A stretch of 64,000 bases of DNA, from contig JANUWF010001815.1 in NCBI GenBank assembly GCA_026120185.1, forward strand, positions 806,001 to 870,000. Direction: 5' to 3'. Under the pieces are notes generated by a model, which saw only the letters and a list, made by a program, of their open reading frames with translations, did no database searches and was not told the DNA's origin. The stretch is from Voacanga thouarsii (Eukaryota; Streptophyta; Magnoliopsida; Gentianales; Apocynaceae). Made by a program: the position numbers and the translations under genes. Numbering within the stretch: position 1 is the first letter of the stretch; every line of letters begins with the position of its first letter. Positions 56,937 through 64,000 of this stretch are shown here, piece by piece.

Positions 56937-58619
56937 TGTTAGTGTTGTGCCCTAGAGGCAATCACTTGTACCATGTATATTGCATATTAAATTAATAAGA
57001 GACATTCTTTATCTTTCAGTTTGATTGTTATATCTAAATATGTGTACAAACCGTTAGATAAAGTCCTTAGTACAACACAGTGTCAAAGAAATCATGATAG
57101 AGATCATGATGTGAGATTCCTACTATACTATGCAGTGTTTGTACTTCAATAATCCCCAGTCATATTATTAATAAGATAGGACATTATTAATACGCCAAGA
57201 TTGGCACATGTTATATCTCTTGATTGGATCAAGCGGTGATTCTCATATCCGTGGGTATTGGGATACTCAGGATTAACGTGTGGATGCTTGTTTTGAAACA
57301 AGTTCATTGGATGACCTAGCTACGAGATAATCACTTGGATAACTATTTAGTACCAGTGATAGAATCTCATTATAGCAAGTGTGCAAGTATCCTTAGACTT
57401 GAGATCTCCAAGGTACTTTGTTTATCGAGCGTTGTACTTTGATTCTAATCTTTGGAGTCTTATTTAGGACCGCCTATGGGATGGATATTGGGTACAACGT
57501 AAAGTAAACGAAAGTAGTTGAGAGGGTCAATAAAGGATTCACCACTCCTAATAGTAGGAAAGTATATCTCAAGGCCACTTGTAGAAATCATTACTCATGA
57601 AGTCCTTGGCCAAGGCGACTATGTGATGGAAATGGTTCCAATGGATACACATATCGAGTAATGGATTTCTTGAACAAGTACTAAAATATTCGGGCCAGAA
57701 TTAATAATATTCTGGAGGGAGTTGGCACTAATTCCATGCTCTAGACCGAATGAGATATTGTATGTTGAAAGGAGTTTATTGCACTGATAATTTGCTATTG
57801 AAAGGTTCATGTCAAGCCACTTGACTTTCTGAACTTTTGGGTGATCAAGAGTCATTTCTAGATGTCGCTCTTGATATGCTAAATATGAATTTACTAATTA
57901 GAGAATTAATAAATTTAATCCTTTATTTTATTAAGGATTATTAATTCTAACATTGTTAGAATTAATTCATATTATGCTACCAATAAGACCAGGAAACCTA
58001 ATGGGTCACACACAATAAATGTTTGAATGCTCAAATATATTATTTGATAATATTATGGGGTTAATTAAGAGAAGGGAATATATTTATAGGTGAATTATAA
58101 GTTTGTTATAATTCATGGGACCTAATTGTAATTAAGTAAACTTCAAGGACCAATTTGTTGACAATTGGACGTTGAAGGACTAAGTTGCAATTTATGGTAA
58201 TTATAAATCTATAAATATAGGGAAACGGTTTCCTTAGGGTTAGAGACAAACCATTCACGCAATAACAGAGAAACCGTTTCTTTGCCTCTCTTTTGATCAA
58301 ACTCTAGCCGTCTCTCTTCTTGATCAAAACCCTAGCCTCCCGAATTCTACTAGCATAGAATTGTGAGATTGTGAGCATTCAACCTTGTGTGGATTATCAT
58401 TAGAGGGAGTTCTTTCTTGGACTTCAGTTGAGCTGCAGTGAACGGTTTTGGATAATCTGGATCGCGCCTGCGTTCTTGTTTCTGAAATTTTTGAATTCCG
58501 GCTTCACGAGGTAATAAACGCAATCTTCTCCTTTTTCCCGTTTCTATTGCAAACTCGTGATCCATGGCTTGGATTTCTTGTTGTTTTCCGTTGCGCTTAA
58601 TCTGATTATGCATGATAGA
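56937..58619 (+). mobile_element. LTR-like insert, same family as 7916-9643, inside chromovirus integrase
   Basis: It starts TGTTAGTGTTGTGCCC and aligns along its length to the solo LTR at 7916-9643. Its 3' end stops at GCATGATAG, about 10 bases short of the ATACCCAACA terminus of the other copy. In place of a 5-bp target duplication it is flanked by a 259-bp direct repeat. It is non-coding. A TATA-like TATAAATATAGGG is at about 58210-58222, followed by CT-rich sequence. Confidence 0.75.
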
Positions 58620-59815
58620 AAAGCCTACTGGTGGCCGGGGATGAGAAGGAATGTGGCACAATACATCTCTACTTGTTTAACTTGTCAGAAAATGAAGGCG
58701 AAGCATAAGAAAATAGCAGGATTACTGCAACCGTTATCTATTTCCGAGTGGAAATAGCAGGAAGTGGCAATGAATTTTGTTATTGGACCACCGTTGTCAA
58801 AGATTTTAAAGGATGCTGTTTAGGTTGTGGTTAACAGGTTAACCAAGACTGCTCATTTTATTCCGGTAAATGTTAAGGATTCTATGGAGAAGCTAGCTAA
58901 GATATACATTTGGGAAGTGGTCAGATTGCATGGTGTACCATCGGATATCGTATCTAACCAGGATTCTAGGTTCACTTCAAGATTTTGGACCTAGTTTCAA
59001 GAGTTAATGGGGATGACTCTGAAGCTCAGCAGTTCTGCTCATTTACAGACTGATGGACAGTCCGAGAGAGTCATCCAGATATTGGAGGACATGCTTAGGG
59101 CTTGTGTGTTGGATTTTAGAGATAAGTGGATAGATTATATACGTTATGCTGAGTTGGCATACAATAACAGTCATCAAGCGTCGATCAGGATGGCACCCTA
59201 TGAAGCATTATATGGACGAAAATATCAAGTACTGCTATATTGGGGTAGGACTGACTGAGAATGGGCAAATCAGCAAGATGGGGAGGTAAACCTTGAGGAG
59301 ATGGCAAGTAAAGTAAATATGATAAGTGAGAGACTGAAAGCGGTGCAAAGCCGACAGAAAAGTTATGCAAACAACAGAAGAAGAGAATTGGAGTTTCAAG
59401 TGGAGGACCAGACTTTTCTGCAGAAAACACTTAGCAGGGCATTTTCGAAACATCCCAAAGGCGGGAAGTTGAGTCTTAGATATTTAGGACCATTTCCAGT
59501 GATCAAAAAGATTGGACCTATAGCATATCGATTGGAGTTGCCGGAAGTGTTGGTAGGAATTCATGATGTGTTCCATGTATCTTAGTTGAAGAAATACAAC
59601 ATTAACCCGAAGTATGCATTGAGCGAGGAGCCATTGATTCTACAGCCTAATATGAGCCACGTGGAAAAACCGATTAAGGATTCTGGATCGGAGTGTTAAG
59701 GTGTTGAGGAGTAAACAAATACCTATGGTGAATATTTTATGGGATCATCATGGTACTTAGAATGCCACATGGGAAACCGAAGAGTAGGTGAAGAAGAAAT
59801 ACCCGAACTTGCTCT
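58620..59815 (+). pseudogene. Chromovirus integrase and chromodomain
   Basis: It begins in the duplicated zinc-finger part (WWPGMRRNVAQYISTCLTCQ). The core follows with [12 protein letters not shown], then [15 protein letters not shown] (catalytic Asp region), HLQTDGQSERVIQILEDML (catalytic Glu) and PYEALYGRKYQVLLYW. The GPF segment reads LSLRYLGPFPVIKKIGPIAY, and the chromodomain at about 59686-59815 carries IPMVNILWDHHG and ATWETEE. Stops occur at 58755, 58820, 58992, 59257, 59583 and in the chromodomain. The chromodomain would direct insertion into histone-marked chromatin. Confidence 0.85.
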
Positions 59816-59867
59816 AAAGGTATAACGCTCTAAATTTTAGGACGAAATTCTCTTTAAGGGGAAAGAA

Positions 59868-60296
59868 TGTAATACCTTGTTTAAAAGTCATGCATGGCAT
59901 AACATTTTATATGGCATTCGATAACTTGAACCATTTTTATAGGTATATGTGATCTATGAGTTAGTTAGTTCATGAATTTATTTACTTTGATATAATTATG
60001 TTGGTTGAGTTGGTTGGCTTTTGTTTTATGATTAGAAAGGAAATGGAGTAAGTGAGTAGGAGTTAACGAATTTTGTTAGAAGAATATTTAAACAAGAGTG
60101 GTTGTAGTCTAGTAGTTAAGGCTTGGTATTTATTTCTTGGTGGACTTGAGCTTTTGTTTTATTGAATATAATTTATTAAAATGGAGTAAGTGAGTGGGAG
60201 TTAAGGGATTTTTTTGGAGGAATATTTAAGCTAGAGTTATTGTGGTTTAGTGATTAAAATAAGAGTTGTTGTGGTTTAGTGGTAGAAATAAAAAAA
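59868..60296 (+). repeat. Truncated 3' LTR of the inner chromovirus
   Basis: It starts TGTAATACC after the polypurine tract and matches 50850-51240, then breaks off at an A-run (60287-60298). Beyond it lies the gag start of the outer element on the other strand. The missing 1 kb suggests a deletion that removed the rest of this LTR together with most of the outer element's gag-pol. Confidence 0.8.
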
Positions 60297-60549
60297 AAAT
60301 TTAGGGCAGTTGGTGGCACAAACGGTGGACTGGTAGTACCATCGTAACAGCTGGTGGTACAAACGGTGGAGGTAGGGTAGTTCGACCAACAGAATGATCC
60401 CCTGACCCACGCGGTGCTGACACAGTAGTGGACGAACTCTGACCCCTGTTAGCTCGACTAGTCCGCCCTCATGCTCGCATAGTCGCCGGTCTATCCCTAT
60501 CACTATCTCTCACACCCTCCTGAGCAGTCCTTCTTGTACTACGTGCCAT
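60297..60549 (-). pseudogene. Gag N-terminus of the outer chromovirus
   Basis: It starts at 60549 on minus with MARSTRRTAQEGVRDSDRDR, an Arg-rich start common in plant chromovirus gag. A TGA follows after about 28 codons, then Ser/Thr/Gly-rich sequence up to the junction with the inner element. The leader between start and primer site is about 190 bases. Confidence 0.65.
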
Positions 60550-60753
60550 CACGGAAACGCCACTCACATGCTAGAGCGACAAAAGAAAAAGAAAATAATT
60601 TACTAAACAATTAACACCCCTAAAGAATACTGAAAATACTATTTATGCTACTCTCTTCCTTAAATTTAAACTTATAGGTTATCAATCAGTTTCATGCTTA
60701 TTATCCTAAAGTTTCAGCCTAGGAAGTATAACCTTGTCTCCGATACCACTCAA

Positions 60754-61607
60754 TGTCACGCCCAAAACCGAGGATGACATGGCAACACCTCAAAAAGGAA
60801 ATGTCGAACCCTTACATACTATAAATAGCCAAAAACATAACATTCTGATAATACTTAAACAATATCCTTTCATCCTCTTTAAGTCCAAAACAAAACATAC
60901 ATAAAATTGAACAAAAAAAAAAAAAACTAGTCACTCTAGATCCTCTTCAAACTATTCTCCCACCTCATCTTCGTCTAACTGAAAACCTGCAAAATGTTAA
61001 GTAAGGAGTGATTTCACTAGTTTAGTAAAGAAATCTAGCTTACCTGAGATTGAGCATGCTACATATACATATACATTTACAAAACGTTTGTTCAAAATAG
61101 CTTAGAAGTTAGGGTAAAACACAACTTATGGGGTTTTAGAATATCTTCCTGATGAGTTAGTCACACTGTATGAAGATCTCGGAATGACACACAAAGAAAC
61201 AAGAGGAAAAAAAAAGAATAATGAATCTCTTAACTTTACTGAATACTGAATCAAATTAGGCATATTTGGCATATGAATACCGAACTAGTGTTATTTATTT
61301 AGCGAAAATAATGGCAAACAAATCAAGGGAAAAGACCATCACCTTAGTAGAAGAAAACCGACTCCAGAGACAAACAGAAGGAACCCGGCGCTAGGTGGGG
61401 AGAACACAGCCGGCATCAGGTTCATCGGACAATATGAAGTTGACGCCAACCGTAAGCGAGGGAGCCGGCGCCAAGTGCGCTCTGGAATGTGCGAACGTGG
61501 TTTTCAGAGCACCCAAAAGCCTACATGCAACATCCCAACCCCAGGAACCAAACCAACCATGCACTTTATCAAGGGAAAACACCATTTTTGTGCACAAAAA
61601 CCATTTA

Positions 61608-61652
<45 letters not shown>

Positions 61653-62550
61653 TTAAACATGACTTAATTCACGAAGATGATTCATGCTTGGGGACTTTGA
61701 TTTAACTTAACTGATCAGCCTTCTAATTATTATATCCCATTAGGAGAAGGATTTTAACTTGTCCTAGGTATTATAACTCCCTAGTAAGGGCCTTATAGCT
61801 TATAAAGTTGGGAATTCCCTACCAAAATGAAACCCACAAGCATTCAACATCACATGAATCAGAAAATCAGCACATGGACATAGAACTTCGCTTAAACTCA
61901 TAATTTCCAATGAACATGACCATTTGTACAGAAATAACAATTAACATATCATGCTCAATACTATTTTCATATAACCACTTTCATAAAGAAATCAAGAGAC
62001 ATCACTGATTTTGAAGAAAACAATAACCAGTACCAAATACAGGGAAACCTAATTTCCTTACTTACTGAATTTAGTCTCTTGGAACCTCCTAAAGCTTCCA
62101 CTCAAGCTTCCGAACACTTATTCACCTTCAATTGAAACCCAAACGACACAATTAATCCTCTAATAAAAATTTTTCAATTTAGAACCCTAACACTCTAACT
62201 TCAATTCAAAAATAACAAGTCTCAATCCTATGCTACAAACACCATAACCAACAAAAGAAAGACTAACTTACCAACATTTGATGCCAAAGGCTCAAGCCCC
62301 TTTTCAGATTCTCCCTTCTCTTCACTCATCTCCTCTTCTAAAATAACTTCAGAAAACAACGTAACTGTTTAGAATATGACTGGGCCAATAATTAAGTAAT
62401 TGATAAAAGCCCTTTAACAAAATAATTGCAACTTAGTCCCACAACTTATATAACTAACTATTAAGCCTTATGAATCCTATCCCACTAATTAGAAAAAAAA
62501 AAAACAACAGCCTAATAAGTCTATTAAAGGAAGGAATAGGTGGACTCACA
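60754..62550 (-). repeat. 5' LTR of the outer chromovirus, 1797 bp
   Basis: It is the partner of 48564-50290. It differs mainly by an (AT)n expansion at about 61611-61651 and by an insert in the GC-rich module (61375-61500). The primer site GTCTCCGATACCA (plus) at 60736-60748 adjoins it. Confidence 0.85.
61609..61651. repeat. (AT)n microsatellite in the 5' LTR
   Basis: About twenty AT units occur where the 3' LTR at 49400 has only ATATAAATACATA. The expansion arose after the element inserted. Confidence 0.9.
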
Positions 62551-62609
62551 CCACCAGAGATGCTAACGCTATAGCCAATCTACCTCGCACATTTAAGTAC
62601 TTATTGGGT

Positions 62610-63600
62610 ACTTAATTCTTTGATTTCTCCCTTGAAAACTTTTTTTACTTAATTTTTCTCATTGTGATAGTTCATATTTATATGATTACATCTTACTGTA
62701 AGTATGTAATTCTTGTCAAGGGAAATTTTCTTAGTGGGGACTATAGTACGAATATATTATTATCCTCTAAAAATATAGTACTTTAGTTGGTATAGCCATA
62801 TATAAGGACTATTTTTATTAAACAGAACACTTTCTTGTGTCTTTTTTTTTTTTTTTTGAATTTTGTTTAGAAGATGAGGGGAGAAGTTAAGGAGCAAGGA
62901 AAAGAATAGGGAAAATAATGGGACAAAACCCAATATCGAACTTGAGATCTATATCTCGAATAACAATCCTACTACCTTTAAAATAAGTTGCGCTTCAATG
63001 GTAAACATAAAACGATTTGAAAAAATAATTAAAATTGACTGTATTCTCTAAGAGGAGAAGTTTATGCGAAATGCTAAATCCATTGTTTATTATTTCTATT
63101 TATTGCTTTTGCCTCTTAACTCTGGAATTTTATAGTTTCAGAGGACTGCTTCTTTTATCTCAAGTTGAATAGGATCTTCAGAATATGGCAATTTTAGATT
63201 ATGACGAGTGATTAATAAATGTATTTCACGGTAAGTTTTAAATTTAAATTTAAATTTCATTTTTATTAACTCAATTTAAATTTTAATTATTTTAAAATTA
63301 TTTTTATAACTCAATAAAAATTACAGTTCAATATTAAAATTTCATAACATTAACAATTATTCTCACTAATAAAACGCAATGGCAAAAAACAATTGCAAAT
63401 GCCAATTGGGATTCCCTTCCGTCAACCTCTCTATTGTAAAAGTTTTAATCACATAAAAAATAAAATGGTAACAAATTTTAAAAATATATACAAAATGATA
63501 AAACAAGAATTTGTCAGAGCATACAAATGGATATGCATTGCATTTGCAAACGCGTAAGTTTGTTTGGCGATGTTGGTTTAGATACAGCGCTGGCTCTCTG
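62610..63600 (+). other. Probable intron or intergenic region, no gene recognised
   Basis: AT-rich, with long T runs at 62846-62857 and 63660-63690. A possible acceptor and short open stretch at 63140-63200 (TTTCAG then codons EDCFFYLKLNRIF up to TAG) could be a small exon of the split gene, but nothing confirms it. A short block at 62930-62960 (CCAATATCGAACTTGAGATC) recalls an inverted tRNA-type B box, too weak to call. Confidence 0.35.
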
Positions 63601-63619
63601 CCCAACAACACATATTTCA

Positions 63620-63951
63620 TGGGCCATAAGCTGACATCATTTGAATATAACAAGCTTTCTTTTTATTTTTTCTTTTTTTTTTTCTGCAAACAAGAATTCA
63701 TTAAACAGTTAAAAAAAAAAAACAACAACAACACGTGGATGCGCCAGTGTTTATTTTTTTTTTAATTATGTCGTCTAGAAGACCAATTCTAACCCAAAGA
63801 CCAAATCAAACTATTTAAATGGGCTCTTTTAAGACCTCACCATTTCGGTCCAGCCCTACCCGTCCTTTTGTATTAGTTGTTTCCTGTCCGCTAAAACATT
63901 TCGAACAAACCCTAGACACTCTAGCGCTCACCACAGCACGGCTGAGGAAGA
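63620..63951 (+). promoter_or_regulatory. Promoter and 5' UTR with site II and telo-box motifs
   Basis: TGGGCC at 63620-63625 and TGGGCT at 63819-63824 are site II elements (TGGGCC/T), and AAACCCTAG at 63907-63915 is a telo box. The 36-base stretch from the telo box to the ATG is not AT-rich. In plants the combination of site II with a telo box just upstream of the start is characteristic of ribosomal-protein and other translation or cell-growth genes. There is no obvious TATA box, which fits that class. Confidence 0.6.
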
Positions 63952-64000
63952 ATGGGTATGCCTTTCTGGCCTCTATTTCTCAATGCATTTCCTGCCTTTT
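63952..64000 (+). CDS. Start of a host gene, possibly ribosomal-protein class, truncated by the window
   Basis: The ATG at 63952 lies in the context GGAAGAATGGG. The sequence after it, ATGG-GTATGCC, fits a splice donor directly after the fourth base; a very short first exon is common in plant ribosomal-protein genes. Alternatively the frame stays open to the end of the window (MGMPFWPLFLNAFPAF). The product cannot be named from this. Confidence 0.45.
   Translation, partial: MGMPFWPLFLNAFPAF

Larger units (their letters stand above)
50850..60296 (+). mobile_element. Plus-strand chromovirus with truncated 3' LTR and nested LTR-like insert
   Basis: The order is 5' LTR (50850-52312), primer site (52315-52326, TGGTATCAGAGA), an extra ORF (52374-53019), gag, zinc knuckle, protease, RT, RNase H, integrase, chromodomain, polypurine tract (59856-59867, AAGGGGAAAGAA), and 3' LTR (59868 to about 60290, cut after 420 of 1463 bases). 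The chromodomain at the integrase end places it among the chromoviruses. A 1.68-kb LTR-like insert with flanking 259-bp duplication lies in the integrase. Every gene is interrupted. Confidence 0.85.
48564..62550 (-). mobile_element. Chromovirus-type LTR retrotransposon shell containing a second chromovirus
   Basis: The minus-strand element has a 5' LTR (62550-60754), a primer site for initiator tRNA-Met (60748-60736, TGGTATCGGAGAC, one change), the gag start (60549-60297), the integrase end (50849-50330) and a 3' LTR (50290-48564). It is flanked by CTACC and CCACC, a 4-of-5 target duplication. LTRs begin TGTGAG and end GGGCGTGACA. The polypurine stretch before the 3' LTR reads AAGGAGGGTGGAA on minus. 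Nearly all of gag-pol has been replaced by the plus-strand element 50850-60296. Confidence 0.85.
48510..62600 (+). pseudogene. Probable host gene 5' coding exon split by a 14-kb retrotransposon
   Basis: An ATG at 48510 opens 18 codons (MLGTSSSSKAAKERSRPT) that end exactly at the target duplication (CTACC 48559-48563). After the element and the second duplication copy (CCACC 62551-62555), the same frame continues with RDANAIANLPRTF. Possible splice donors follow (AA-GTACTTAT at about 62598 or GG-GTACTTAA at about 62608). The Ser/Lys/Arg-rich N-terminus and balanced codon use look like a real exon. The upstream region 48290-48509 is CT-rich like a plant 5' UTR but has earlier ATGs (48359, 48386). 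I do not recognise the protein. The next exons are not located. Confidence 0.4.

Noticed and set aside
60276..60503. Minus-strand 75-codon ORF
   Set aside because: It is another frame of the gag start of the outer chromovirus; the Arg-rich frame from 60549 matches the family better.
61391..61705. ORFs ending in long Ile/Tyr repeats
   Set aside because: These are translations of an AT microsatellite in an LTR, not genes.
62925..62965. Possible tRNA or SINE B box on minus
   Set aside because: Only one weak box, no matching A box at the right distance and no target duplication.

Overview
The window is repeat-dense plant nuclear DNA, AT-rich and most likely from a dicot. The evidence is a spliced CACTA transposase gene, Athila-type and chromovirus-type Ty3/gypsy retrotransposons, endogenous plant pararetrovirus (Caulimoviridae) copies, and a plant ribosomal-type promoter at the right edge. 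No species can be named from the sequence. Almost every coding stretch belongs to a mobile or viral element and nearly all are broken. Host genes are visible only at the far right: one short exon split by a retrotransposon, and one gene start.

Layout. 1-7844: minus-strand CACTA (En/Spm-like) element with a TNPD transposase pseudogene, a spliced second gene and a right terminus; its left end is outside the window. 7845-12053: remnant of a minus-strand LTR retrotransposon (LTR, primer-binding site, gag start) holding two solo LTRs with target-site duplications (7916-9643 and 9866-11395). 12054-28240: endogenous caulimovirid array, consisting of a partial copy A, a full-length copy B and a partial copy C head to tail on plus, then an inverted copy D. 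The gene order is coat protein, zinc finger, movement protein, two retropepsin-like domains, RT, RNase H, and an unassigned ORF. Copy B carries a 1.5-kb internal inversion, and a solo LTR sits between its TATA box and the next poly(A) signal.

28275-39905: minus-strand Athila element with both LTRs, a tRNA-Asp-type primer-binding site and gag to integrase, interrupted by a truncated chromovirus (30003-33347). 39934-43150: tandem array of about 152-bp monomers, itself hit by a solo LTR (40597-42043). 43190-43852: a second tandem repeat and a CACTA-like terminus that cuts into a third Athila-like fragment (43853-47064). 48564-62550: minus-strand chromovirus shell with two LTRs and a near-perfect 5-bp target duplication. 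It contains a plus-strand chromovirus (50850-60296), which in turn contains a 1.68-kb LTR-like insert flanked by a 259-bp duplication. The outer element appears to split a host coding exon (48510-48563 and 62556 onward). A gene start with site II and telo-box motifs lies at 63952.

The insertion order can be read from the nesting. Virus integration preceded the family-A solo LTR at 20890, because that LTR interrupts viral sequence. The tandem repeat preceded the solo LTR at 40597. The host exon preceded the minus chromovirus, then the plus chromovirus, then the LTR-like insert at 56937. Five copies of one Athila LTR family (about 1.5 kb each) link the left two thirds of the window.
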